The position numbers and the translations under genes were made by a program. DNA of 64,000 bases from Aquimarina sp. BL5 (GTDB lineage: Bacteria; Bacteroidota; Bacteroidia; Flavobacteriales; Flavobacteriaceae). Below the pieces are notes generated by a model. It searched no databases, was not told the origin of the DNA, and saw only the letters and a list, made by a program, of their open reading frames with translations. Of the stretch, positions 16,705 to 26,300 are shown in pieces (position 1 is the first letter of the stretch; each line of letters starts with the position of its first letter). The stretch covers positions 2,627,501 through 2,691,500 of the forward strand of contig NZ_CP031963.1 of NCBI RefSeq assembly GCF_003443675.1, given 5' to 3'.

Positions 16705-17061
16705 TTAGAAGTCCCAGCTTTTATGTCCAGCTTTAAATACTTCATATATATAATCACCTTCTGTTAGCAGTATAAACATTAAGTAGCAGATTAGAAATAT
16801 TGCTGTCCATACTACTGCTCTTCTTAAACCTTTTGTTTCGCCTTCCATATGCATAAATGCCCAGGTAATTAGATAAGCTTTATATAATGTTAATATGATA
16901 AAAAACCAGTTAAGCAATTTCATACTTATAAAGGTAGACATCATAAAATCAGGTTTCCAGATTCCGAATATTACTTCTATAATGGTTACAAGAGATAATA
17001 TAAAGAATACTTTCCAGATTCTAGACGTATTCGATTCGTGATGTATTGTATCGTGTGCCAT
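16705..17061 (-). CDS. cytochrome c oxidase subunit IV (CtaF type)
   Basis: Small integral membrane subunit of the caa3/aa3 oxidase, 118 residues, with three hydrophobic segments (about 17-36, 45-65, 80-105). The short His-containing N-terminus (MAHDTIHHES) and FMHMEGETKGLR are typical of the prokaryotic subunit IV family. I chose the ATG at 17061, 23 bp after the subunit III stop; a longer frame starting at 17121 would run into subunit III and adds non-family residues. It is the last gene before the terminator at 16635-16662. Confidence 0.88.
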   Translation of the reverse strand: MAHDTIHHESNTSRIWKVFFILSLVTIIEVIFGIWKPDFMMSTFISMKLLNWFFIILTLYKAYLITWAFMHMEGETKGLRRAVVWTAIFLICYLMFILLTEGDYIYEVFKAGHKSWDF

Positions 17062-17084
17062 GTTACTATAAATTCTGTTTATTA

Positions 17085-18068
17085 TTATACCAGGTAGAAG
17101 AATGTAAATACAAATACCCAAACCAGATCGACAAAGTGCCAGTATAAACCGACCTTTTCTACCATTTCATAATTCTTTCTTCTCTCGTAAGTTCCTAATA
17201 TTACATTAAAAAATATGATAATATTTATTACAACACCTGATAATACGTGAAATCCATGAAACCCAGTAATAAAGAAAAAGAAATTAGCAAATAATGGCGT
17301 TCCGTATTCGTTATGAACTAAATTAGCTCCTTCTACTACACCAATAGCATCTGTATTTAATCTTTTTAGAGATTCTTCTCTAGATAATATTGTTTTTTCT
17401 CCTTTATCAGTAAGCACCTGTGTTCTTATCAAAAGATCACTTCTTTTAGAGAAGCCAGCTTTGATCTCATCCACAGTATATGTAGGAAGTGTACCTTCTG
17501 AGTCATACCAAATTCCCTTTTTACTTTCGTGCTGCAGTCTTTTCTTATTACTATCTACAATAGCAATATCGTGTAATGCCACTCTATGTCCTTCGGCATC
17601 TACAAACTGTAATATTTGACCTCCTTTAGTTTCTATTGCACCATACTCTCCTTTGATGAAGTTTTTCCACTCCCAAGCCTGTGAACCTACGAATATCGCT
17701 CCTCCAATAATGGTAAGAAACATATAAAGAATTACTTTCTTTTGTTTCATATGATGACCTGCATCTACAGCTAATACCATGGTTACAGAAGAAAATATTA
17801 ATATAAACGTCATCAATGCCACGTAATACATTGGTGCATCAACCCCGTGAAGAAACGGAAAGTGATTAAAGACTTCATCCGCTATTGGCCATGAATCGAT
17901 AAACTTAAATCTCGAAAAACCGTAAGCGGCAAGAAACCCAGAGAATGTAAGTGCATCAGACAGGATAAAAAACCACATCATCATTTTACCATAACTCACC
18001 TTGAGCGGTTGATTACCTCCACCCCAAGTTTTACCTTCTGTACCTGTGTTAGCAACAGTTGTTTCCAT
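17085..18068 (-). CDS. cytochrome c oxidase subunit III
   Basis: Core membrane subunit of the heme-copper oxidase. The 327-residue chain has the family features KMMMWFFILSDALTFSGFLA at the start and GFHGFHVLSGV and YWHFVDLVWVFVFTFFYL at the end. Between helices 4 and 5 (about 130-240) it has a hydrophilic insert of roughly 100 residues rich in charged residues, which makes it longer than classical subunit III. It follows the shorter subunit III-like gene by 48 bp in the ctaB operon. Which of the two pairs with CoxA cannot be told; they may both be in the complex. Confidence 0.92.
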   Translation of the reverse strand: METTVANTGTEGKTWGGGNQPLKVSYGKMMMWFFILSDALTFSGFLAAYGFSRFKFIDSWPIADEVFNHFPFLHGVDAPMYYVALMTFILIFSSVTMVLAVDAGHHMKQKKVILYMFLTIIGGAIFVGSQAWEWKNFIKGEYGAIETKGGQILQFVDAEGHRVALHDIAIVDSNKKRLQHESKKGIWYDSEGTLPTYTVDEIKAGFSKRSDLLIRTQVLTDKGEKTILSREESLKRLNTDAIGVVEGANLVHNEYGTPLFANFFFFITGFHGFHVLSGVVINIIIFFNVILGTYERRKNYEMVEKVGLYWHFVDLVWVFVFTFFYLV

Positions 18069-18116
18069 ATATAGAATTTGGTATTGTTAAATTTTCCACA
18101 AAAGTAATCAATTTTA

Positions 18117-18698
18117 TTATCTAACGAAATATAAAAATAAAAAGAGATAAACCCACAAAACATCTACGAAATGCCAATACATAGCACCCAGTTCTAAACC
18201 AAGGGTTTGCCCTCTTTTATACTTTTGTTTAAAATGATTATAAATTACGACTAAAAGTACTATCAGCCCAACAATTACGTGAACTATATGCAATACTACT
18301 ATGATATATAAAAAAGTAGGGACGATATTAGCGGATGGTCCTGTAAAATAATATCCTTGCCCCATGATATCTTCAAATCCCTGAAATTGCATAAACACAA
18401 ATAGGATTCCAAGACTCAAAGTAGTTAATAATAAAATAGTCGCCAAGCTTCGGTTTCCTTTTTCGATTGCAATTTTAACAAAATAAAAAGCAACACTACT
18501 TACTATAATAATTAATACACTAGTTATGAAAGCATCTGGAAAAACAAGATCAGTCAACCAATCTTCTCTGGTTTTACTTACCACATAAGCACTGGTTAGA
18601 CCTGCAAATGTCATAGTCATACTCACCATCGCAAACCACATCATGGTTTTTTTTGCTCTTTTCTGTTTTTCTACTGTTGTTCCTTGCGTTAAATCCAT
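18117..18698 (-). CDS. cytochrome c oxidase subunit III family protein (short form)
   Basis: Second subunit III relative, 193 residues, five membrane helices, with KKTMMWFAMVSMTMTFAGL, HIVHVIVGLIVLL and YWHFVDVLWVYLFLFLYF. Without the insert found in the neighbouring copy it is close to the CyoC/CtaE short class. Its start overlaps the ctaB stop by 10 bases (translational coupling). Two subunit III genes in tandem may reflect a split of roles or an old duplication. Confidence 0.9.
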   Translation of the reverse strand: MDLTQGTTVEKQKRAKKTMMWFAMVSMTMTFAGLTSAYVVSKTREDWLTDLVFPDAFITSVLIIIVSSVAFYFVKIAIEKGNRSLATILLLTTLSLGILFVFMQFQGFEDIMGQGYYFTGPSANIVPTFLYIIVVLHIVHVIVGLIVLLVVIYNHFKQKYKRGQTLGLELGAMYWHFVDVLWVYLFLFLYFVR

Positions 18699-19600
18699 GC
18701 ACGAATAAATTTATCTGCTACATAAATAATCTGTAGCAATGTAATATAAGACACACTCGCCAGCATTAATTGTTTTGCAGTCTTAGCATCTCTTACTTTA
18801 TACAAGCGAATTGCATATCTAAACAAAAATCCGCCAAGTATTAAAATTAAAATTCCGGAAACCGGAGTAATATATAATTTACCAGTAACACCAAATACTG
18901 GTATTAATGAGGTGATGACTGTCCACAAAGTATAAATAACTACTTGAGTTGCTGTCCCCTTATCTCTCTTACCGGTAGGCAACATAAAGAAACCTCCTTT
19001 TTTATAATCATCAAACAAAAACCAACCTATTGCCCAAAAATGTGGGAACTGCCAGAAAAATTGAATCATAAACAAAGTCCCAGGTTCTATTCCAAAATCA
19101 TTTGTTGCCGCTACCCATCCCAACATAAACGGTATTGCTCCGGGAATAGCTCCAACGAAAACTGACAAAGGAGTTTTAGTCTTTAATGGAGTATATAAAC
19201 TAACATATATAAAAATTGAAATCGCCCCAAACATTGCTGTCTTTGGATTTATGAAATACAAAACAGAAATTCCTAAAACAGTAAAAATAGCAGCAATTGC
19301 AAAAGCTGTATTCACAGACATTCTACCTGATGGAATAGGCCTATCTTTGGTACGATCCATCAAAACATCCAGATCACGTTCTATAATCTGATTAAAAGCA
19401 TTAGATGCTCCAACCATAAAATATCCTCCAATGGACAAAAGCACCAGTGTACTCCAAGAAATGGTATCAACTCCTAACAAATAGCCGGCCACGGACGAAA
19501 AAACTACACTTAATGCCAATCGCATTTTAGTGATCTCTTTAAAATCCTGAATCACAGAAACTTTGGCAGTATCGACTTGGGTTATACTCAAATTTTGCAC
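18689..19600 (-). CDS. ctaB: protoheme IX farnesyltransferase (heme O synthase)
   Basis: Integral membrane prenyltransferase that adds a farnesyl chain to heme B to give heme O, the precursor of heme A for the oxidase. The 303 residues have the aspartate-rich motif NAFNQIIERDLDVLMDRT (N/DxxxD) and the later block FFWQFPHFWAIGWFLFDDYK. About nine membrane helices. The frame opens with GTG at 19600, 25 bases downstream of a promoter, which supports this start. It leads the oxidase operon, ensuring heme supply with the structural subunits. Confidence 0.94.
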   Translation of the reverse strand: MQNLSITQVDTAKVSVIQDFKEITKMRLALSVVFSSVAGYLLGVDTISWSTLVLLSIGGYFMVGASNAFNQIIERDLDVLMDRTKDRPIPSGRMSVNTAFAIAAIFTVLGISVLYFINPKTAMFGAISIFIYVSLYTPLKTKTPLSVFVGAIPGAIPFMLGWVAATNDFGIEPGTLFMIQFFWQFPHFWAIGWFLFDDYKKGGFFMLPTGKRDKGTATQVVIYTLWTVITSLIPVFGVTGKLYITPVSGILILILGGFLFRYAIRLYKVRDAKTAKQLMLASVSYITLLQIIYVADKFIRAWI

Positions 19601-19631
19601 GTTAACTAAATAGCTTTTTTAAAAAGTTGTG

Positions 19632-19662
19632 CAAAGATATGTGTTAAAAGGATTTTAGACAA
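19632..19662 (-). promoter_or_regulatory. promoter of the ctaB-oxidase operon
   Basis: Minus strand -7 TATCTTTG (19632-19639) with -33 TTG (19660-19662), spacing 20. The transcript would start about 25 bases before the ctaB GTG. Confidence 0.6.
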
Positions 19663-19778
19663 CTTATAACTATTTATAATTCAACTTTTAACAACTGTTT
19701 TAGCTAAATAAACAGGTTTGAGCATAGTTTCACCTCAATTTTAGCTGGTTAAAAACATAATATTTATCAAAGTAAAAA

Positions 19779-19798
19779 CCCAGCTAAAATTAGCTGGG
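19779..19798 (-). terminator. terminator after the third TonB gene
   Basis: CCCAGCTAA (19779-19787) and TTAGCTGGG (19790-19798) form a tight stem; on the minus strand a T-run (19774-19778) follows. Located 10 bp after the stop at 19808. Confidence 0.85.
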
Positions 19799-19807
19799 CC
19801 TTATCAA

Positions 19808-20551
19808 TTAATCAAGAACCTTAAAAGTAATTGGTAGAATGTAATTTACTTTTACCGGTTTATTTCCAATTTTTCCAGGTTCCATACTAGAGAATTTTTT
19901 AACAACCCTTCTAGCTTCTTTTTCTAAAGCTGGATGTGGGGCTCTTACCTTAACCTCTTTTATAAGTCCATCGGTATCTACCTGAAATTGAACATCAATT
20001 CGTTGCAACCCTTTAAGACCATATTCTTCTCCTAGACCAGCATTGAATTTATTAGAAACCAATCTTCGGATTTTACTCGAAAAGCAAGCGATTCTCTCAT
20101 CATTACTGCTATACTTTTCACAACCTGGATAAATAGGAGCTATAGCTACTTTATCAATAGAATATACAATTTTTTCATCAACACCTACATCAATTATAGA
20201 ATCAACCGGTGGCGCTTTAGATATTGTTTTATCACCAATTGCAGCCAATTCTTTTTTAAGGTTTTTCAAAGCTGCATTGTTATCAACGACTTTAGGCTTT
20301 GTCCAATCAGGCTCTTTAATCTTGTTTGTTTTAACAACTACTTCTTTTTTAGGTTCTTTTTCAATCTTAAAAACATCCACGGTGAAAATAGTCTTATCAA
20401 TTGTTGTAGAACCAATATCCGGAGGTTTAACCACTGAAACAGCAGTATACATTTCGAACATTACAAAGGCGAATAAAAGGCTTGCAATAAGCCCAATCTG
20501 AAAGTTTACCAATGTACTTTTTCGTACATTAGCATCATGCTTGTTACTCAT
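19808..20551 (-). CDS. TonB family energy transducer (tandem copy 3)
   Basis: TonB-like protein that would couple the inner-membrane ExbBD motor to outer-membrane receptors. 247 residues: cytoplasmic start MSNKHDANVRKSTLVNFQIG, one membrane helix (about 18-37), a Lys/Pro-containing periplasmic linker, then a C-terminal TonB domain (about 165-247) with YGLKGLQRIDVQFQVD and APHPALEKEARRVVKKF. A conserved cysteine pair (YPGCEK and RIACFS) lies ahead of the domain. The ATG at 20551 matches its tandem sister; the frame continues upstream only through leader DNA. It is separated from copy 2 by a terminator, so it is probably transcribed alone. Confidence 0.9.
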   Translation of the reverse strand: MSNKHDANVRKSTLVNFQIGLIASLLFAFVMFEMYTAVSVVKPPDIGSTTIDKTIFTVDVFKIEKEPKKEVVVKTNKIKEPDWTKPKVVDNNAALKNLKKELAAIGDKTISKAPPVDSIIDVGVDEKIVYSIDKVAIAPIYPGCEKYSSNDERIACFSSKIRRLVSNKFNAGLGEEYGLKGLQRIDVQFQVDTDGLIKEVKVRAPHPALEKEARRVVKKFSSMEPGKIGNKPVKVNYILPITFKVLD

Positions 20552-20606
20552 ACTATTTAGTTTTAACGTTACAATTAAAATCTGAATCAACAAGCATACC
20601 AAAAAG

Positions 20607-20638
20607 GAATCCCGTATACGATTATCGTAACGGGATTC
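20607..20638 (-). terminator. terminator after TonB copy 2
   Basis: GAATCCCGT (20607-20615) pairs with ACGGGATTC (20630-20638), and the loop contains a further small TACGA/TCGTA pairing. A T-run follows on the minus strand (20601-20605). Confidence 0.85.
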
Positions 20639-20661
20639 TTATATTTCAAAACGACCTTTAT

Positions 20662-21408
20662 TTAATCCTGAACTTTAAACACAATTGGCAACTGGTATTT
20701 TACCGTTACGGGTGTTTTACGTTGTTTCCCAGGAGTCATCGTAGGGAACAAGCCAATCACTCTTTCTGCTTCTTTTTTAAGCTTGGGATGCGGTGCTCTA
20801 ACCTGTATATTCTGAATAGTTCCATCCGCAGCGACATCAAATAAAGCGTATATCCTCTGCACACCCTCTAAACCATAATCTTTTCCTAAATCCGTATTGA
20901 ATTTCCTAGAAATGATCTTACTGATCTTTTCAGAAAAGCAAGCTGCTCTTTCCTTATTGGTTTTTAAACGTTCACAACCAGGAAAGATTGGTACATCTTC
21001 TACTGCAGAAAATGGAACATTTGTAGGGATTTCCTCCTCTTCTTTGTCTACAATAGCATCTGGATTAAATGGAGTTGACTCTACCGGTGGATCTTCACTT
21101 TTAAACTCATCTGTTAGATCCTCAATAACCTTATCATCTTCAACTACTTCAAACTCTGTAGGATCTGGGATTGGCTCCGGTCTTTTTTGCGCAACCACTT
21201 TCTGTTCAGGTTCCTGATAAACTACAAATTGTTCATTCCAAACAAAAGATTCATTTTCCAAGACTATCGGATCCGAAATTATCTTGTCAATTGGTTCTGA
21301 AGTATACACTTCGAACATCACATAGGTAAATAATAGACTTGCTATAAGCCCAATCTGAAAGTTTACTAATGTGCCTTTTCGCACATTAGCATCATGCTTG
21401 TTACTCAT
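20662..21408 (-). CDS. TonB family energy transducer (tandem copy 2)
   Basis: 248 residues, same plan as copy 3: nearly identical start MSNKHDANVRKGTLVNFQIG, one membrane helix, a long acidic/Pro linker (about 40-150, with EPEQKVVAQKRPEPIPD), the cysteine pair (FPGCER and RAACFS) and a C-terminal TonB domain with YGLEGVQRIYALFDV and RAPHPKLKKEAERVIGLF. It shares not only protein but also about 70 bases of leader with copy 3, so the two arose by a relatively recent tandem duplication. Receptor preference cannot be predicted. Confidence 0.9.
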   Translation of the reverse strand: MSNKHDANVRKGTLVNFQIGLIASLLFTYVMFEVYTSEPIDKIISDPIVLENESFVWNEQFVVYQEPEQKVVAQKRPEPIPDPTEFEVVEDDKVIEDLTDEFKSEDPPVESTPFNPDAIVDKEEEEIPTNVPFSAVEDVPIFPGCERLKTNKERAACFSEKISKIISRKFNTDLGKDYGLEGVQRIYALFDVAADGTIQNIQVRAPHPKLKKEAERVIGLFPTMTPGKQRKTPVTVKYQLPIVFKVQD

Positions 21409-21465
21409 ATCATTTAGTTTTAACGTTACAGTTAATTCTAAACACAACAAGCATACCAAAAAAAG

Positions 21466-21496
21466 AGTCCCTTTTGCTTTTACAACAAAAGGGACT
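21466..21496 (-). terminator. terminator after TonB copy 1
   Basis: AGTCCCTTTTG (21466-21476) pairs perfectly with CAAAAGGGACT (21486-21496); on the minus strand a T-rich run follows. Confidence 0.87.
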
Positions 21497-21518
21497 ATAA
21501 TATCTAAAAAAAATTTGT

Positions 21519-22244
21519 TTAATCTTGAACCTGGAAAACAATAGGTAAAGAATACAGTACTCCTACTGCTTTTCCTCTTTGCTTACCTGGAGTCATTCTA
21601 GGAAGCATTTTTACCACTCTCTGAGCTTCCTTCTCTAATCTTGGGTGTGGACCTCTTGCCTGAACTCCTACAATATTTCCACCTCTATCAATCTTAAAAC
21701 GCACGTATATTCTATTAACTCCGGAAAGACCTAACTCACTTCCAAGTTCTGTATTAAATTTACGGTTAACAAATTTCTTAACCTTATCACTCATACATTT
21801 CTTTTTAGCTGCATTCCCTGATTCTTTTTCACATCCTGGAAAAACAGGAACATTTTCGATCACTGCAAAAGGTACATCAGCAATTTCTTCTTCTTCTTCT
21901 ACGTCTTCTACTTCTTCTACCTCTACAATTTCTTCTTCCTGATTGGTTTCAGTAGATTCTATAATTGTTTCCTCTACTTCTTCTTCATCCTCTACAACAT
22001 CAATAATTTCTGGTGCTGGTGGTGGAGGTGGAGGTGGAGGTGGTGTATTTAAATTCTGAGTAATAGGAACTTCTTCTTCCTCTAATTCATCAAGATTAAC
22101 CTGACCTATATCGATATTACTTCTATCATAGGTTTTCCACTCTATACCTTGCCAAGTAACAAATAACACTAAAATCAGCCCTAATTGTAGAAACAAGGCA
22201 CTTTTTTTGGTTAAATCTGCTTTCGGATTTTTCTTTGGTTCCAT
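21519..22244 (-). CDS. tonB: TonB family energy transducer (tandem copy 1, proline-rich)
   Basis: The most classical TonB of the three: 241 residues, N-terminal helix (about 14-32), a run of nine prolines (about 68-78), a strongly acidic Glu/Val linker (about 80-125) and a C-terminal TonB domain with LGLSGVNRIYVRFKIDRGG and ARGPHPRLEKEAQRVVKML. The cysteine pair (FPGCEK, KKCMSD) is kept. The start differs from copies 2 and 3 (MEPKKNPKADLTKKSALFLQ), so it is the older branch. It likely spans the periplasm to outer-membrane TonB-dependent receptors. Confidence 0.92.
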   Translation of the reverse strand: MEPKKNPKADLTKKSALFLQLGLILVLFVTWQGIEWKTYDRSNIDIGQVNLDELEEEEVPITQNLNTPPPPPPPPPAPEIIDVVEDEEEVEETIIESTETNQEEEIVEVEEVEDVEEEEEIADVPFAVIENVPVFPGCEKESGNAAKKKCMSDKVKKFVNRKFNTELGSELGLSGVNRIYVRFKIDRGGNIVGVQARGPHPRLEKEAQRVVKMLPRMTPGKQRGKAVGVLYSLPIVFQVQD

Positions 22245-22404
22245 ATTACAAATGTTATTATATGATTGCTAAAATAGCTAATTTCTTTTGTATTTTCCAA
22301 CTAATAGTAAAAATGTAAAACAAAAAATACAATTTTTAACTTTTATCAGATTAGAATTATACTGTGATTAGCAACAGCTAATCTAATACTTCTACTAATT
22401 AACT

Positions 22405-22812
22405 TTATCTCATTCTTAAGTTAATCAGCTTATTTTTAAGTGTTTTCAAAATAATTAGAGCAAAAACAATGCCACTAGTATTTGCTAATACGTCATTCCA
22501 TTCTGGACTTCGATAACTTGTGAGCACCGCTTGAAGAAACTCCATCAAAATCCCAAATAAAAAGCTTAAAACGGCTGCCCAAATTAAACTTTGAGAAAAT
22601 CTTTTGTGCAATTTTTCCGAATAAAAGAAAAACAAAAACAAAACAATTGCAAAAACAAAATATGCTAACAAATGTCCTATCTTATCACTTCCCTTTATAC
22701 TAATATTTACAGGAATAAAAACTTTAGCCAAGGACAACCATCCGATCAAGCTAGTGTAAACGCATACCAGCAGGAGCAAATATTTATGCACCAATAAGCT
22801 CTTTATAACCAT
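22405..22812 (-). CDS. VanZ-like small membrane protein
   Basis: Integral membrane protein of 135 residues with four helices, matching the VanZ-like family: [18 protein letters not shown] in helix 2, [21 protein letters not shown] and [13 protein letters not shown]. VanZ-like proteins are named after a teicoplanin-resistance accessory, but most members, including this one, have no known role. I chose the ATG at 22812, which overlaps the gcvH end by 29 bases; a further in-frame start upstream would lengthen the overlap. Confidence 0.85.
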   Translation of the reverse strand: MVIKSLLVHKYLLLLVCVYTSLIGWLSLAKVFIPVNISIKGSDKIGHLLAYFVFAIVLFLFFFYSEKLHKRFSQSLIWAAVLSFLFGILMEFLQAVLTSYRSPEWNDVLANTSGIVFALIILKTLKNKLINLRMR

Positions 22813-23164
22813 CTGCAGATAAAAGATCATCAATTTGAGAGGCATCAGATATCTTAATTTTCACCATCCATCCATCTCCATACGGGTCACTATTAACTAA
22901 CTCTGGATCACTCTCCAAAGTTTCATTAAATTCTGCGATCTCTCCAGTTAAAGGTAAAAACAAATCTGAAACTGTTTTTACAGCCTCTACAGTACCAAAA
23001 ACTTCTTCTTGTTCTAGTTCTTCGCCAACGGTTTCAACTTCTACATAAACGATATCACCTAATTCACTTTGAGCAAAATCAGTGATTCCCACTGTTGCTA
23101 TGTCTTCGTCAATTTTGATCCACTCGTGATCCTTTGTGTATTTTAAATCTGAAGGAATATTCAT
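22784..23164 (-). CDS. gcvH: glycine cleavage system H protein
   Basis: Lipoyl carrier that shuttles the aminomethyl group between the P, T and L proteins of the glycine cleavage system. The 126 residues contain [32 protein letters not shown] and the lipoylation site VEAVKTVSD with Lys63. Length is normal. It sits 166 bp after sprA, and its 3' end overlaps the VanZ-like gene. No other gcv gene is in the window. Confidence 0.97.
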   Translation of the reverse strand: MNIPSDLKYTKDHEWIKIDEDIATVGITDFAQSELGDIVYVEVETVGEELEQEEVFGTVEAVKTVSDLFLPLTGEIAEFNETLESDPELVNSDPYGDGWMVKIKISDASQIDDLLSADGYKELIGA

Positions 23165-23330
23165 CCGAAAAAGTATTTATAAATTGTTATTATTTAGAAG
23201 ACGAAAATAAATCTATTTTATCAGATTTTAGAAAAACTATATCAAAAATTATTAAAAATTAATTATTAACTAGTTTTCACCTATAAAACCTCATCAAAAT
23301 TACCACTTGTACCACTCTACTAAAAGACTA

Positions 23331-26300
23331 TTAATTTCCGAAGTTATATCTTAGTGTGAAACCGCCGCGAATTGTAGTCTGCGGGAAAGCTGTGGAGATC
23401 GAATATTCAGAAAAGGTATGATCATAAAACAGTAATGCGGTTAAATTTTTACTTAATGCATAATCTGTAGTAAACTTAATACCATAAATATCTTGTCCAG
23501 CAGTAACCTGAGTATTATCAATATCTAGATATCTTATAATGGTTTCATTTTGACGAAGTGATAAATCCGCTCTAAAATTAAGATCACTCTTCAAAGTGGT
23601 CTTTTTACCGCCAATTCTAGTTACAAATGTCAAATCCTGAACTCTATATCCGAGTCCAATAATATATTCATTCCCTTGGATTTCCGTAAGTAGATTATTA
23701 TCAAAACTTAAAGATAATGCTCTATCCTTTTTCCATTCCGCCAGAATTTTAATAGAATTCTTCATTTCCATATCAAATCGAATCAGTGGACTAAACTGCT
23801 CCGTAAGATTTATATTAGCATACAATTCAGGATTTTTGAAATTATCTCCCTGATCTAATTCATCTGGATTATTTGCATTAAACTCGAGATTTGCTCTGAA
23901 TTGATTGATGGTGTAATTCGCACGATATCCATGTGCCATAGAAAACCTTTTGAATCGCTTCTTAAACCATTTCAAGTTCATCAAACCGGTGTATTTAATA
24001 TCCCAATTGGGGAGTGGAACATCTCTAAAAGCTCCTTTCTGAACACTTTCCGCATTCGCACCTGTATATGCAGCAAGAAAAGCTGGTAAGAGCACTGCTT
24101 GATTTGTTCTTCCATATCCATTAGGGAAGCCATCACCATCTGAATCCTCTGTAACACCTCTTTCTTGCGCAAGACGCCTTGCAATCACCAATCTATTTTC
24201 TCTAAACTTATCAAAAGTTTCAGAATTAAACTCATCACTCTTCTTAAATGCTGTTCCGATCAATAACGTAGAAATCGTATAGTTACCAAACAAATTAGGT
24301 GTTAATGATTGGTATTCTAAATCATTATTTACATCTACTCTATAATTTTCTGTGTAGGTTTCAGAATAATTTCTATTAGCACTAATATCAATTTTAAGAT
24401 CTCGCAATAAATCTACAGAAGCCTGTATATTAAGTTGTCTTCCTTCTACTTCTCTATATTGTTGATTAAACTCTTGATATAAAGTAAGCCATCCATTTCT
24501 TGCCGCTAAATCTCTTATTTCTGATTGACTACCAAAAGTAAAACCGACCGTTGGCTTTAATGTTCCAACAAATCCTGGTTCACGCAAATAACCAGGTAAG
24601 AAAATACCATTATCTTGTTGATAATTAATATTTACTTTTTTTACAGCGGTAACCAAACCTATTGCCGTATTTAATACTTTATCACCAACAGTAAGCTTGC
24701 TGGACTTCTTTTTAGTTCTTTTCTTTTTAGCACCGGCCAAAGCTGGTTTAGATCCATCTTTTTCTTCTCCTGCTTTTGCTGTTTTCTTTTTCTTAGCTTT
24801 ATTCCTTCCTGGTTTTTTCTTAGTCAAACCGACATACTTATACAAAGTACTCATGTCCAATGAACCATTAACGGTATGCACATTCGCATTCTGAATAGTA
24901 TTTCCTAAATCAGGTATTCCTTCCAGATTTTTCAAAGCCTCACTCCCTTTAGTCCACTGAAAATCTGCCGAGTACGAATATGTTGCTCTCATAAACTTAA
25001 ACAAAGGAATCTTGTTAAAAGGAATTTCATAGTTTACTTGTAATTGTTGGCTATGAAAGTTGGGATCTCCTACATCAAACAAACCACTCCATACTCCTAT
25101 AGAATTATTTATAGAACCATCGTCATCAATAAAATTCTTAACAATTCGATTATTAGCAGAATTAAAACTAAAGTTAAGAGATTTCGTTAAATTATAATTA
25201 ATTCCGTATTGCCAATCAAAGAGGAAATTACGCTGTGTGAGCGGCGGTAATCCAATATCCTCTGGCCCTAATGTGATATCTCTAAACACTTGTTCGTTAA
25301 ATTGTCTCGTAATATTAGAATTTACAGAAACACTTGTTGGCAACAGATTAAAATTAAAGTCCTTTATTAAATCAAAGTATTTACTTTTTCCTAAAAGCTT
25401 TATCTTTTTGAAAGGCTCAACTTCTTTAGGTTGAAAACTAAAATCATAGGTACCTCCTAAACGGACACTTTGATCTAAAGATTTCTCTATCTCAAAATCT
25501 CTATGATCTGTTTGATTATAAGTCCCAGAAAAAGCAAAGTTCTCTACATCATATGGCATTGGTTTACTATCTCCTGTTCTATCTTTTCGGAGCCCTATTA
25601 CATTAAAACTTTGTCGTTTTGTATAATCAGTTGACTGCTTTAGAATTCTATCTTTTTCATCAGAACTGCCTGCAGCATCTAATCTATCTTGCAATTCAAT
25701 ATCTAAAAACTCTGGATCATACTGCGGGGTAATCAATTCTTCTCCTCTGGTATAATTAAACGGAACTTGTAACCCCCATTTTTTAGGTAGGAGTTGTCCC
25801 AAATTCACATTCGTAGTAAGATCGTATTGTTTAACATCCTCGATACTACGCTCATTTGGCCCTTGTTCTATTCCTCCAAAACCTATCGTACTTATTCTAC
25901 CAGAAGCACTTACTGTAGCAAAGTCCGCAACATTAGCATCCAGACTACCAACAGCCGCCCAGCCTCCTTGATTTTTAAGGTCGCTCAATCGCATTTCATT
26001 AAACCATACCGTCCCAGATTGATTTTCTCCACTGGTATTCTTAATCCCTACCATCATAATCTGCACATCTCCAATATTAGGATTACCCTTAATACCTAAT
26101 CGTAAGTTTCCTAGAGTAGTATTAGGGTCTGGATTTTCTGAATCTGGCCCTATGAGATCACCATTACTATCAAAATAATTTAATTTTGTATTATCAAATG
26201 TAGTCGAAGCTCTATTCGAAAAAGATTTTATTTTTTGTAATAAACTCAATTTTAAATTTAACCTATTTGGTATTGGCCACACCTCATCAGGAACCCTACT

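Noticed and set aside
17062-17121. 20-residue extension of oxidase subunit IV
   Set aside because: It overlaps subunit III and precedes a family-like MAHD start.
20552-20602. upstream extension of TonB copy 3 (and 21409-21459 for copy 2) giving MVCLL-type starts
   Set aside because: The extension lies in duplicated leader DNA, and the ATG at MSNKHDAN matches both copies and gives a normal cytoplasmic N-terminus.
22366-22383. hairpin GATTAGC-AACA-GCTAATC after the VanZ-like gene
   Set aside because: Short AT-rich stem without a T-run on the minus strand; not convincing as a terminator.
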